Part shown: one piece after another, positions 20,163-32,582 of the stretch
Layout: the number at the start of each line of letters is the position of its first letter
Numbering within the stretch: position 1 is the stretch's first letter
NCBI GenBank assembly: GCA_963971575.1
Contig: OZ020611.1
Span: 27,449,279-27,513,278, forward strand
Reading direction: 5' to 3'
DNA from: Liopterus haemorrhoidalis
Lineage: Eukaryota > Arthropoda > Insecta > Coleoptera > Dytiscidae
DNA: 64,000 nt
Program-made: the position numbers and the translations under genes
The notes under the pieces: generated by a model
What the model was told of the DNA's origin: nothing
Database searches by the model: none
The model's input: the letters and a program-made list of their open reading frames with translations, nothing else

Positions 20163-21112
20163 ATTGATGTGAAGTGTGAATTTTCACACATTTCAGGGTT
20201 TTGCAGGTATTTAGTAACTGAATGATGATTATTTAGGATGCCAAAACAAATTTTATGTCAAAATATTTTTTTATGAATTTTAATTCGAATGCCTAATACC
20301 ATTATTTAAGTTTCTAAATATGTGCAGTATTTTTTTTACATAGCAAGGTTCATTACGATTTTGAAAATTGCGCCTATGGCTTCTATTGGTTGCTTAAATC
20401 ATTAGCCCCGCCCTCTGATATCGTATACATTCAAACATAGAATTATATTATAATTTAAACACTTCTGGTTATTAAATTTACGTTTTTAAAAATTAAATGC
20501 AACATTTACCAAAATATAACTAGAATTTTGACAAAATAATTGAAACAAAAGAAAACTACAAGAAAACACAGAAAAATTAAAATTGACAGGATTCGACCTC
20601 TTTGCAAGTTACCTCTTTGGCAAATTACAAAGCAATGACGAAACGCACATCGCTATGAGCGCTGAGTTATCTACTGGGTTACATAGCAAATTAAATATTT
20701 AACATATTTTGGTTAAAAACACCAAAAATGCGTTATTTTCCGAAAACGTAATCTGATCAAAAATTCCTGTTGTACTATTCCGGTTCACACCAATGTACAT
20801 TACATAGAATTTTTTCAGATTTTTAGTTTAAACCATCTGGGCTACAGGGTGTGGGACAAAATTTTTTTTGCACAATTTTGGCAAAAATCGCTTCAAAATA
20901 ATTTATTTTGCAAAAATAAAATAATTTTGATCGTTAATCCACGTACTAAGGGCTTTTATTTTTTTTTCGATGAGCACATATTTGTTAATATTTTTAAGGG
21001 GATATGTTTATTAGATGTTTTAGTATTTTTCCTATGTGCGAGTCAAAAAGTTGTAGAAGCATGCCAAATTTCAACTCTCTAGGTTTAGCCGTTTGGCTAC
21101 AATTTTTACCGA

Positions 21113-21146
<34 letters not shown>

Positions 21147-21196
21147 GACAAAATGACGGTATAAGGGTTTTTTGGTCATACCTACAAAACCCTAAA
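20163..21196 (-). mobile_element. HINE2 copy b, about 1.03 kb
   Basis: On the minus strand the 5' end is TTTTAGGGTTTTGTAGGTAT (from about 21196). It is followed by a GTCT tract (about 21115-21140), the conserved body, a tRNA-like region (about 20590-20690) and the subterminal TACCTGCAAAACCCT. The hairpin GTGTGAA/TTCACAC and ATCAAT at 20163 end the copy. It is uninterrupted and gives the empty-site sequence for the HINE1 insertion at 1638-2303. Confidence 0.7.
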
Positions 21197-22549
21197 AATA
21201 ATTAAATACACCGTGCATAAAATTAACATGGAAGAAACAGGATTATACTCTATTTGTAAATTTATAGGAACTCTCAATGTTGGCAAAGTACTACAGTGCT
21301 TTCATAAGCTATTTTTCTAGTTTTGTTTCGGGACTTCATCTGACACTGCTTGCAATTTTTCAAGAATATTTTCGAAAACTGTAGGAGATAACCTGAAAAT
21401 TTGATTTGAATTGACGATCTGTAAAATTTAGCACCGTATTTTCCGCAAACCCCCATACTTTTTCTAAGATTAATTGTTCAGATTCATTAACTTCATCATT
21501 GAAAAATAATTCAACGACAAATCGCAGTACATAATTTTGATTCATGACAGACGCGAACTAATCTGACAGTAAAAACACCGCCTAAAATTGTAGGGTTAGA
21601 TTTTATAAACATAACGTCACAATCCATGCTCGCTCCGTGTTTGAGTTGTTACCCTCCGTCAGTGTTCTATTCATGACCTCACCATCAACTGTTTGCTCAG
21701 CGCTCGCTCTACCCTGTACAACTCGAATGTACCGAAAGTAGCCAAACAAAGTGAAACTAGCAAAACAATGATAAGGAAATTTAAAAAGGGGGAAAATTTT
21801 ATTACGAATTGTGGATATTATGTTCCGGAGGCGTTAGCCGAGATAAATGTCCATGTGAGTGATAAAATTAATAAAGATTTATAACGTTTCTGTGCATATT
21901 TTATCTTCACATTTCGTACGTATAATACTGATACATCAATGTTAATGAATATTGAACGCGTTTGATATTAGATAATGCTTTCAACAATAGTAAATACCCA
22001 ATAAATAGTCTTCATAATACTCCAATTCGAAAGCCACTCTACAAATGTTATTTTCTACTTTTTCTTGGTACAGAACAATGTTCTGTTATTTCCACAGTGC
22101 ACATGTGTGAATTAAGTGTCATTTTGTGAAGCAGATGTTCAACGAACGTATAATATTTTGTAAAGTCGTCTAGACAAGCTCTTGGTGGGTCTTATTGATC
22201 TTGCAATCTTGCAATAAAAGGTTAGCTTTTTATTGTCCATTCTCATTTAGTTTTTAAGCCATTTAAGTTATATTTACAAAAAAAAAATAAATAAATAAAA
22301 AACTTTTATCATGTTGGACTAAATCGTTTAAAACTATAATTCAACCTAATTTTCACTATTTTGTAAGCGTTTTACATCTGTTAGATAATAATAGTACAGA
22401 AGTTCTTCAAAAACTTGAAGAATGCGCATTATCCTGCATTTTAGACCACTTACACCTGATAAACTTAAAGATTTTAAAATATTTTAATTTTAATTTTTAA
22501 AATTGTAAGAGGTAAACCTAATTTTCTCACTAAATTTATCAGCTTTAAC
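21197..22549. other. Unassigned AT-rich DNA
   Basis: No motif-bearing frame was found. Short minus-strand frames at 21274-21545 have no recognisable family. Confidence 0.45.
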
Positions 22550-22922
22550 TTTGAAATCCAAAATTATAATACTCGAAATAAGTCCAATATTCATACAAAA
22601 AAAGAAACTAACTTAAGGGCCACAATGAATTCTCTATTTTTCAAAAGGTGTAATGATGTCAACGTTTTGCCAGATCCCGTTATAAATTCTATACCTGGAA
22701 AAGAGTTTAAATACAACATAGACACATCAGTATTTTGGAGAGAGATAGAAAAAAAAATGGTTTAATATAAATATATAATTAATATAAAATAATAATTTAG
22801 TCTTATAAATAAACATAAACGTATAAATAATTTTTTTTTATTGTTTCAATGCGAATGTTTAAATGATTATTGTGTATTATATAGATAAATACATTTTATG
22901 TTATTATTATTGTTATTATTCT
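22550..22922 (+). pseudogene. LINE 3'-end fragment
   Basis: The frame at 22550-22765 reads EIQNYNTRNKSNIHTK, then RATMNSLFFKRCNDVNVLP. The NTR..IH motif and a following LP-type segment are typical of the extreme C-terminus of jockey/CR1-group reverse transcriptases and are also seen at 57480-58118. An AT-rich 3' region ends in an (ATT)n-like tail (22900-22918). Everything upstream is missing. Confidence 0.55.
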
Positions 22923-25031
22923 CTCTCCGTAGTCTCTCTAGTATATGCATCTTTCCCTGGTACATTATATAATAGGCGTTTACGTTTTGTCAGTTAGATT
23001 AATCCCAGCGATCCGGGTGCTCCCGATCCGTTCGTAAAGTCAATCGTAGCGTATACATTCGCTAATTTTTAGTCAATCCAATTGATCCGCCGGAGCAATC
23101 CGAGCGATTCCAAGCAATACGATGATCTGGCAGGATTTCTGGGATTAATGGATTGCTGGTGGTGGGGGTTAGCGCGGGTAAATTGAATCTTACAGTCAAT
23201 TGGAATGTGTTGAAAACGTAACAATACAAAATATACGAAATAAGTGCCATTTGTGATAGAATTTTATTATTAGTAATAAACTCATATTTATAAAACAAAA
23301 TGCGGTAGCAGTTGTAATCAACGACAGAAATTTGACAGTTGTAGTTAGCGCCACCATCTTCAGGCATCACTACTTAACTTCAGACAAATATTGCTTACGA
23401 AAATGTTAACAAGATCGCCCAGAGTGATTTCAATTCAGTAACAGTAAGATTGCGTTGTTTTTACTGTTGACGCTCTGGTCTCACCATTCATAAGGATTGG
23501 CTTATCTAATAGAACCGATCCTTGCTCTCTTTTGAACTATATTTATTTTGTCAGATAATATGTCTACCATTTTGAAAATATTGCATGTTTGTACAATTAA
23601 ACTACAATGTTATATGAACCTAAATATTTTCTTTTCAAAGACCCGGTATACATTTAAAAGTAAAGAACCCCTTTCATATGAACCAATCTTGAAGAAAATC
23701 AATTCTTAAAGTTTGCATGCAACACCTACCCTATAACAGCAGTGATCCATCAAATGACCCTAACCTAGCATTCTTGCAACTGTTACAATATTCATGCCCT
23801 ATATCGCTGATTGCTGAAAGGATATTTGATCGGCTTTGTTGGTAATACTGTACGGTTGACAGCGGTCTGACTAGATGAATTATGGAATAAATAACCAATC
23901 GAGGTGGAAATTTCGGCTGTCTATTGAGATGCAGATTTAAGATGATTTTAAGTGCGTCTTGCGGTACTCAACAAGCTATCAATTCTCAAATCAACTATCA
24001 ATCAGTTCATTTCAATACAGGTTGTCTACAGTACCCAACAAGCTCAGTGACTGTCGCTGCTTCCTACTCAGTACCTTATTAACCCGCACGCAACGTGCCT
24101 TCTCATTTAATCAAAGCAATAATATGTCTCTTACCACTTTAATCATTGTCACTTTTAAACATCATCATCTAACTAGTTACCTTCGTACTATTTGTCTGTC
24201 AATAGTCAAACGCTCGTCCATTCTGACATTTTTTTATTATTATTTCTCTTCAGATCATTACATTTGCCATTTCAGGTAAACTACACCTTGATCTGTTATC
24301 AATCGCATTGGTAAAACAAGTCAAATTAAGCAAAACTCTACGGTTCCCACTGTTTTGGTCCTGGTTGAAGATCTCCAAAGAACAAAGAATACATTAAATT
24401 AATTTATTTCCCGGCTCTAAAATATGTTCTAAACCTGCAATAGCTGTAACAAAAGATCTGCGCAAGCAATGTGCATAGTATTACATCGTTCACATTTAGT
24501 ATTACATAGCATGTGCATCAATTGTAAAATTTGTCATTTATATTAGCACTTTCGTCCAATATGTACCATTAGTACAGACCTAAGAGCAAGACATCTTTGA
24601 CACCTTACAAGACAACTTTGACACCTTTCGGCTGTCAATTTTTGTCTATGTTTCCATAATTACCACATCAGTTAAAAACTTAACTTAGTACTTTTGTATT
24701 ATTTAACTTGGGAGAACTAAAATTTTTACGTTCAATCTGATTTTTTTTTTTTTTAAATTTGCATTTCTGTAAAAGCTAGTTTTCTGAAATTACAAAATCT
24801 TTTCTTTTTAGCATACTCATAATAATAATAAAACTGTTCGATTTGCGTATTTAAAATGTCACTACCCGTGATATTTCGCATACGCCCAGGTTTCATTATA
24901 TTTTGTAAAGAAATAACACACTTTTATTGAGACCATAATTCTGAAATTCATTAATGCAAAATTTAGAAAAAATTACACAAAAAACTTGGTAAAACTGTTT
25001 GACAAAATAAAAATAACAACTACTATTATCT

Positions 25032-25077
25032 CTCATTTGTCATCTGTCATCTGACATTTGTCATCTGTCATCTGCCA
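25032..25077. repeat. Short tandem repeat, TCATCTG units
   Basis: Six imperfect 7-base units of the TCATCTG type (with one or two TCATTTG/ACATTTG variants) run in a row. Confidence 0.8.
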
Positions 25078-25734
25078 ATGCAAAATATAATCTTATCTAA
25101 TATGATTCCATACAAGGAATATAATGTCTCCAACAAAAACTCTTTGAATTACCTTGTTAAGTCTTTATCCAAGATATCTAAATTATCAAGAACAAATTAT
25201 AAATACCATACCTCATTATTCTCTTATTATTTTGCGTTAAATTTGCGTACCTCATAGCTTATTCTTTATTTAACCTTTGCAATGTTATCGGAAAATTTAT
25301 TTGCATCTTGTAGTGTTTTCCAGTCCTTGCTATTAGTTTTAACGTACTTTATCCAAATTCGTTCTAGAACATTTCAACTTTCAACGCATCACTGTGGCTC
25401 ACCATAATATGGGTACGCAACGTTTTGGGGTTAATTATTTTTTACAGTTTAATTATAATATAGCACTTGTGTTTTCCATTTTCAAAACTCTTGTCAGCCA
25501 ATTTTGACATTTCAATTTATTTTTGCAACTGTCAATCTTCTGTCATTTTCACTTTTTTTTTCAATCATTTTCAAAATATTTTATGTAAGGAACAACAAAA
25601 ACTGGCCGTAGGTGTAGGCATCCCACTTCTGATGTTAGAACGCTTTATAGCGTTCATGATAATATCAATTAAAACACACAAATCCAAGCACATATAAGCG
25701 TTTATTACTACGTCTATTTACAATCTGTCACATA

Positions 25735-25825
25735 TATGTCATTATGTTATGGTTACTAACGCAACATATTACAAAGGAGGTCCAAGAACTAGTTTTGACC
25801 CTAACATATATATAAAACGAAAATT
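25735..25825 (+). repeat. Dispersed repeat shared with 4735-4830
   Basis: It is the second copy of the roughly 90-base repeat: same order of ACATATTACAAA, GTCCAAGAACTAGTT and CCTAACATATAT, same strand. Confidence 0.55.
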
Positions 25826-26306
25826 TTGTCGAACATTACACAAAAATTACTGGGCCGATTTTTGAAATATTTGATAGGATTAATTAACAGAACAATAAAT
25901 TAAAAACGTTTTCCCATAACATGCATTATGTGCAAGAGATAAAATTTAACTTTTATTCCATAATATTTTGTCCGGTATATCGCAGTGAAAATTTTATTTC
26001 ACCCATAATGTTCGGGGCATAATTTCTCATAATATGGATCTATTTTCGTTTCCAAATGGCCCTGAATTAAAATAATAAAATAAATAAAAATAAAAGAGTT
26101 GCACTTATTACTGATGAAATGGGTCTTATCAGTGATCTTTGCTGATTTTGCTGATCTTTGTAGTACTTTAAACCAGTGGAGGAAAGCTCTAGAAAATAAT
26201 GACCTTCACATCAGAAGAAGTAAAACAGAATACATGTATTGTAAATTTGCATCATATATTTAGATTAATGGCCAACAAAACCTGTGTCTCAATGATACAC
26301 CACTTA

Positions 26307-26698
26307 GGCCCAGTCTTTCCATCTTCAGGTAAATCTCATCAATCAGTGAATTCAATACGTGAGTCTCATTATGCGTTAAATCAGTGCTTCTTAAACTATA
26401 TGGCAGACCGGCAAGCTTTATTTCAAACGTGTCACGGACCTGTACCATATTTGTGGCATATATTTATAGTATTGTTTCTTTCTTTTCTGGAAACTCGCCG
26501 AGGACTGGCAGCTTAACACTCCTGGCCCGGTACCGGTCCGCGTACCACTACTTTGAGTAGCACTGCGTTAGATAACTATCCGATGGATAAATTTGTATTG
26601 AAAGACGGGATGACATTTATTCAGCACAGAAAGTATAACATAACTTTATCTGTTAGATCGTTACTTAGTGGTTTACCTGAAGGTGGAAAGACCGGGCT
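26307..26698. mobile_element. PIF/Harbinger-type MITE, copy 1
   Basis: The ends GGCCCAGTCTTTCCATCTTC and (complemented) AGCCCGGTCTTTCCACCTTC are flanked by TTA on each side (26304-26306, 26699-26701), the 3-base target used by PIF/Harbinger. A second copy lies at 44238-44496. Internally it is interrupted by a hAT MITE. It is non-coding; the plus frame at 26553-26843 is a mosaic of these pieces and not a gene. Confidence 0.75.
26382..26565. mobile_element. hAT-type MITE, 184 bp
   Basis: The ends CAGTGCTTCTTAAACTAT and (complemented) CAGTGCTACTCAAAGTAG are flanked by an 8-base duplication differing at one base (CGTTAAAT 26374-26381, CGTTAGAT 26566-26573). The intact target, CCGTTAGATAAC, can be read in the sister Harbinger MITE near 44385. 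Confidence 0.85.
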
Positions 26699-26875
26699 TT
26701 ACCCAGGTAAATCAGTTCAAATACTTGGGCTCAATAAAATGGTGAAACCGAGGCCGATTTTGAACATATATTCCAGAATGGTTGGACGAAGTGGAGAACT
26801 ATATCTGGGGTATTGTATGACAAGAAACTGCCAGAAAAACTGAAAGGCAAAGTATACAAAACAGCTGTAAGATAA

Positions 26876-28037
26876 GTTTAAAGTGTTTAATGGTTGCTTT
26901 ATATACGGAACAAGAATAAGGAATAGGAAATCAGAATATTACACAAGATGTTAAAACATGGCTGCGCGGTATATCGGTTTATGTAGGAATGAAATTTAAC
27001 TTAAACATAAGAATAGTTGGTAACATTCAACATTTTATTCTTATTTCAAGAATAAGACACGATAAGCCTGCGCACAGCTATCAAAATGTCTGCCGTAATA
27101 AAGTTTGTTCAACAGATGTTTTTCAGTTGCGATCAGAGGGTTGTAAACAACAATAAAATGTTTTTATTATTTTTATTTATTCTTCTTGTAACTTTTAAGA
27201 ACCTGTCAAGTGACAAACATTAAACACAAGCCAACGCAAATACGCAGGCGCAGCGACAAAATGTTATGTCCTATATAAACGGTTTAATATTTTTTATTCT
27301 TGTGTACTATTCTTATTTCCTATTCCTTATTCTTGTTCCGTATATAAACCAACCATAAGTAAAAATTGCTTCTTTTCACAAGCTCTGTACAAAAATATCT
27401 AATACGATGCATGCTCCCTTTTAAAAATTAAAGTTATTCTTGTAAATTTTGGTTGTAAATGTTTTTGCCCAATTTGCTGACACGTCGCGTTTTCGAGAAA
27501 AATCGAATTCCCTCTATTTTGATACAACCTGTATATAAATTATCAATAATCCGTCAAAAACTTTATTTCTTGTTTATAAATAAATCGATCAGAAACAATG
27601 TTAGTATAGAAGGGGTATTAACATTTTTGAGGTTTTTGTATTAAATTTCACATCCGGACGAAATATCAGGGGTGGATTCAGTTTATATCAAATTCATTAT
27701 TGAATTGCCGTGACGGTGAAAATATATCAGTTGAGTTTTTTGTTGAAATATTAATTGTTCACCCTTTCATTTTAACTGATACTGGGTTTTGTGATAAATG
27801 TGTATTTGACACGTAAATTTATTTTATTTTGTTGGTTTCTATTGAAAATATATACAATGATTCATTCTTTTCGTGAAACAAAAATTATACAAATATTTAG
27901 ATGTTAATTTTTCTATTAATATTTAACGGTTTGACACATTTTTGATTATTTATTATGATAAATGTAGCATTTCTCTATCGTTTTAGTTTGATGTTTTAAA
28001 TAATTTTAGTAGACATATTTATAAGAATTGTTTTGAA
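26876..28037. other. Unassigned AT-rich DNA
   Basis: No gene is supported. An inverted pair near 26895-26925 and 27310-27345 (TATACGGAACAAGAATAAGG and its complement) suggests a small TIR element of about 460 bp whose exact ends I did not resolve. Confidence 0.45.
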
Positions 28038-28110
28038 ATGTGAATTGTCACACATTTCAGGATTTCGTAGCTATCTAATGGCAAAATTTCTTTGCCACAT
28101 TTCTGACAAT
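28038..28110 (-). repeat. HINE2 3'-end fragment
   Basis: The hairpin GTGAATTGTCACAC and the following CATTTCAGGATTTCGTAGC correspond to the minus-strand HINE2 3' end. The body is missing. Confidence 0.5.
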
Positions 28111-30291
28111 AAACGCGATGAAATATATTATTTTTTCTGTACCAATTTACCTCCGGTTTTTAAATATTAGGAGCTCTTATTCAACAACTTACATGAAATA
28201 ATAGCTATTTGTTTATTAAGAGCGCAAAACGGCGTATTGCCGTTCAAAAGAGAGAGGCAAGGAAAACACGCTCTGCACTCGAATTATACACAGGATTTTT
28301 TCTACAAATGGCGCGCAAATGTGTTGCAAATGTCAAAAGTAATTTACAAAAAAAAAAAAAAAACACGTATTTTAGATACTTTAAAGTGAGACCTGCTGTT
28401 CTAACAAAATAGCGAATTTTGATCAAAATTGTGTTGAATTGGAAGGAAGAAGTTCCAAATCGACTTAAATCACAACCACCAAAACTCTAGATTTTACTGT
28501 ATTGGATCTTGGCTTTTTTAATTCTATAGAATCCTTACAACACACAGCTTCACCGAATACAATTCACGAACTGATTGAATGCGTACAAAAAGCATTTAAT
28601 GCATTGATAATGTTTTTCTAATATTGCAAACTTGTCTAGAATAAACCATGTTAGCAAAATGAGGGAATTAGTATAAGATTCCGCACATTAATAAGGCAAA
28701 ACTTCATTGTAAGGGACGATTACATACAACATTAACATGTTCCATACAAGCTGTTGAAACAGCCACGTCCTTGTTAAATTAAAACTTGTTGTATTATTCT
28801 TTGTTTTACTAGATATTTGTAACTATTTCATAAATAATATGATTCTAATTAATTAAAATTGTATCATATTTCCGACAAGAAAAAAATCAAAATGTATACC
28901 ATATTTGCGGACGGAGGGAGAATTTTTTACTTTTAAAAAAATAATGTTATAAAAGATGATATACTAAGAACGAAAATATAGTAAAAGAGAATTTATATGT
29001 AAATCCATGATACAGGTATTAAGATAATATATAATCAGAAACATACATCTTTTGTTTATACCGAGCTAAACATAATCTCAAAGGAATACTTATTTCATAA
29101 AGCCACGAAATATTGCTTTAATAATTTAATAAAATCAACATTACGTGTTACAATGCCATAATGTTATATTTAACTACTCAAATTTGTAAAACTCTATGTT
29201 CTACAACATGTTATTAATGATTTTTACCATTTGATAAAGCCTTTTATCACTTTGTGGCAATCGACAAAATTTTGATGAATAAGTACGTTTTAATTAGTGA
29301 ATGCGATCTTTGAATGAATCTTTGGAAATCACGGATAAATTTAAAAATTTTTTATACCTCATGGGATATAAAAGAGCCATTTTAATAAAAAATCTATAAA
29401 AAATCAAATTTAAGAATCCGCAATTTTAATACGAGGTTTCCTCGAGCCAAGAAATTTTTCAAAAAGTTGGAACTTAAAGTAAACTATTTTAGAATTATTT
29501 CAGTATTGCTAAATACACCTATTCTTCAGATATAAGGTGTCGAATCGAGAAGTTGTATAAAATAAGAATTGCAACTGCACTTTTAAACAAATGACAACAT
29601 CACGAAATAGATATAAACAATATGTATTTAATGAAAAAAATAAATATTTTTTTTTTAGATTTTGAGTGGGTTTGGAATAAAACCTCTTAATGCTTAGATA
29701 GGTCAAGAGTATGGATACAAAAATGTTTAAATCAAAATGGAAGGTACTGCACACTTGTAAATACATTTTTTCATAAACCGTTTGACGACAAGAATTACAA
29801 GAAATAAATGTAAATTAGGCCTGCTATACTCTCAGTGGCAAATATTCCTTTCGTCACCACGTGGTTTTGGCTTCAAAACATTGAATTCTAAAGCACTGTT
29901 TCTCAAACCTTCGACAGTTGCGGACCACTTTCAGAATTCCACACTAACTGCGAACCTAACCTAACCAACACGATGTCCAACACGCAGCCTACTCAAGTAT
30001 GCGGCCCAATTCAAGTTTTTCTTCTGCCCTTCTTAAATGTTTAAAATGTTTCTTCTTAAAATTAAGTTGTATTAAAAAAATTGTAAATAATATAGAAAAC
30101 AAATTTCACATTTAAATTTAATTTGAAGCTTTATTTTTAATTTTATTAATGATATTAAGTAATTTATTAAAGGGTATAAAATATAGTAGTGTGAATAATT
30201 TATCCTGTTTATATGTGCGGCCCACAAACGACCAATAAGATTTTTTTGAGCCCGGCAGATGATTTCGATTGGACATCACTGGTCTACAGTA
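28111..30291. other. Unassigned AT-rich DNA
   Basis: Short overlapping frames at 28209-28426 on both strands have no known motif. Near 29897 a hAT-like CACTGTTTCTCAAACC occurs without a confirmed mate. Nothing else is recognised. Confidence 0.4.
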
Positions 30292-31563
30292 TTAAGGGTA
30301 CTCATAAATAATGTCGTTTTTCTTTGAAAAATAAAATTTTATTCTATTCAAAAATATTATAATTTTAATCGATAATATAATCACCATCGTTATTGATTAT
30401 CTTCGACCACCTTTCTTCTAAACTTTCAATACCCCTCTTGAAAAAGGAGGGTGGTTTTGAATTAAAATATTCTTCGACTGCATTTTCGACAGCTTTCAAA
30501 TTCGTGAATTTTTTCCACGACGAAAGTGTTCCATTGACCTGAAAAGATGGTAGTCCGATGGAGCAGCATCAGGAGAGTAGGGTGGATGCGGCAATACTTC
30601 CCAACCTAACTGTCTGATTTTTTCCTGGGTAATTCTGGCACTATGCGGTCTAGCATTATCATGTTGCAGAATAACACCATTTCGATTTATCAATTTTGTA
30701 CGTTTCTGACCCAAAATCGTATTTAATCGATCAAGTTGAGCACAATAATATTCAGCATTGATGGTTACATTAGGTTTTAGAAGTTCATAATGGATTATTC
30801 CTTTACAATCCCACCATACTGACTGTAACACTTTTTTTGGATGAAGACCTGGTTTCGCAGTAGGCACAGCTTTTTGTCCCGGTGATAACCACTGCTTTTG
30901 CTTATGTGGATTGCAGTATAATATCCACTTTTCATCTCCAGTAACAATTTGTTGCAGAAAATTATATCTAACTAGTCTGGACATAAGAGAACTGCAGATT
31001 GTTACACGTTGTAATTTGTTTTGCACTGAGAGCTGATATGGCACCCATCTTCCTTCTCTTTGCACCTTATTCAGTTCGTTTAAAACCCGTTGCACTGTGG
31101 ACCACGAAGTTCCAAGCTTTGTGGCTAAGTCCTGTATAGTTTGTTGAGGGTCAGCATCGATTTCTGCCAACAGTAGATCTTTATTAAATTTCGTAGGTCT
31201 TCCAGTTCTGACGTCATCAAGAAGGTCAAAATTGCCTAACTTAAATCTTTTAAACCATCGCTGACATGTTCTGACATCTAAAGCATCACGTTAAACAGAA
31301 TTAATGGCATTTGTTGCATCAGTAGCATTCTTATGCTTCCGAAACTCAAAAAGCATCAAATGTCTAATATGAACCTTATCTACACATTGCTCTACCATTT
31401 TTCTAGGGTGCCCTTAATTATTTTCACAATCAACCAATAATTGCACTATATATTACCACGTGTTACTACATTATAGGTTATGTTGTATTAGTTCAAATTA
31501 TTGTCAGTAGATGGCTTTCTTTATTCAAATTTTAAAAAACGACATTACTTATAGGTACCCCAA
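30292..31563 (-). mobile_element. mariner element, full length (1272 bp)
   Basis: The inverted ends share GGGTAC followed by (C/T)(T/A)TAA(A/G)TAATGTCG and are flanked by TA (30290-30291, 31564-31565). The length is that of an intact mariner. A single transposase gene fills the minus strand with two visible lesions. Confidence 0.9.
30365..31398 (-). pseudogene. mariner transposase (DD34D) with one stop and one frameshift
   Basis: The frame starts at 31398 (MVEQCVDKVHIRHL) with an N-terminal helix-turn-helix region (RTCQRWFKRFKLGNF, about residues 44-58). A second DNA-binding part follows (TIQDLATKLGTSWSTVQRVL), then the WVPYQL linker. Catalytic residues are visible in VTGDEKWIL, LQHDNARPHSA and YSPDAAPSDYHLF, with 34 residues between the second and third Asp, as in mariner. 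The lesions are a TAA at codon 36 (31291-31293) and a one-base frameshift near 30520, after which the last 50 or so residues (KKFTNLKAVENAVEEYF to the stop at 30365) continue in another frame. The enzyme cuts and pastes the element at TA sites; this copy would not make full-length protein. With all three Asp present, it is one of the youngest-looking elements in the window. Confidence 0.9.
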
Positions 31564-31565
31564 TA

Positions 31566-32446
31566 TATAACAGCCATGACGGACTTGTTTGCAACCGTGG
31601 AAGCATTTGTGTAAACCCCATTAGTTTGTATTGTTTTTATGACAAGAGTGAAAAAATGAATCGTTATGGCACTTTATACTTTTTGTAACTCTCACTATAA
31701 ACAGGTATTTTATGCACTAAAACAAGTGAAATATAGTACAGTTTTCTTAAAAGAAGTAGAAAAAAAACTTTAATAGAACATTTAAATCGGATATTTATAA
31801 TAAATATACTTAACTTTGTGTTTGTGATGTAAAAAAGGCACTTTTTGTTTCCCTTCTTTGTTATTTGGACGAGAGGAATAAGGCAGAACGTTGATATAGT
31901 CTGATAGTTCATTTTCATTTCATTATAATAAGTACTTTTGTACAAAAATAAATGTTTATATAGAAAACTTGTATAGTTTTTGTAACTTTCAACTTTAACT
32001 AGAATATGATCGAGAAAAAAAAAACCGTCCAGCAGACCTTTAATTTAGTTATTTAAATGTGTTTGCAAATCTGTACTAATTTAAAAACAAATAAATTTCA
32101 CGGCTATCTAGATACCTTTTTTTCTCGATCATACTGTACAACTTATAATAATTTAGTACTTATAAAAGTTGCAACCCCACATTTCTACGTAAAGTAAGCT
32201 TCGCGTTCGCGGATCACCTGTATTCCACAAAATTTATGCGTTCTTTTGAAATACTGAATTATGCCGAACCAAAAACTAGTCCGAGAATTGATTATCGAAT
32301 TCCATATAAATATGTAAATAATTAATATTGACGCAATAAAAATTCTTTGTATCAATATCTATTTTCCTAGGACTACTATGGAACTGTCTCATTTGGATAC
32401 TGTTAGTTGACAGGAAATTAGGATAATTTCGCATGTTACACTAATT
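31566..32446. other. Unassigned AT-rich DNA
   Basis: The minus frame at 31664-31945 is lysine- and leucine-rich without a motif. Stretches containing TCGATCATA near 32007 and 32127 are partly inverted (ATCGAGAAAAAAAA versus TTTTTTTCTCGAT), suggesting a small inverted-repeat element of about 130 bp. Confidence 0.4.
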
Positions 32447-32582
32447 GCGCGCGGGCGAAACGGGAATGATAAATGCACCACAATGCGCATGTGCGTTGTG
32501 CGGGAACGAATAAATTCGCAGCAAAGTGCATGTGCAGTTTCCGAGAAGTTCCATTCCCGTACTGGCTGCGCGCGCATTAATG
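32447..32582. repeat. CpG-rich inverted-repeat element
   Basis: About 135 bases of unusually CpG-rich DNA are bounded by GCGCGCGGGCGAAACGGGAA and a complementary-type TTCCCGTACTGGCTGCGCGC. Between them are ATGCGCATGTGCG and related palindromes. It may be a small MITE or a regulatory island; there is no coding evidence. Confidence 0.45.

Larger units (their letters stand above)
22923..26114. other. Unassigned DNA with small repeats
   Basis: No gene can be named. A more GC-balanced stretch at 22990-23200 has an open minus frame (23062-23370) without a known motif. The plus frame at 23959-24279 is serine- and threonine-rich and unrecognised. A short tandem repeat lies at 25032-25077, and the dispersed 90-base repeat shared with 4735-4830 lies at 25735-25825. 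Confidence 0.45.
26115..26875 (+). pseudogene. RTE-like LINE reverse transcriptase fragment, split by a nested MITE
   Basis: Before the insertion, 26160-26300 encodes a palm/thumb stretch with WRKALENNDLHIRRSKTEYM. After it, 26702-26875 encodes QVNQFKYLG-type sequence (here with a frame change), then [13 protein letters not shown], then [21 protein letters not shown]. This order matches RTE-type LINEs often mislabelled as craniofacial development protein 2-like. The upstream catalytic FADD and endonuclease are missing. A Harbinger-type MITE that itself contains a hAT MITE interrupts it at 26304-26701. Confidence 0.7.

Noticed and set aside
25032..25077. CRISPR-like array
   Set aside because: Seven-base units without spacers in eukaryotic DNA are a simple tandem repeat.
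26553..26843. Plus-strand 96-residue frame as a gene
   Set aside because: It runs across the joint of two MITEs and a LINE fragment, so it is a chance mosaic.
29897..30285. hAT MITE beginning CACTGTTTCTCAAACC
   Set aside because: The candidate right end GGACATCACTGG is not a good inverted match and there is no target duplication.
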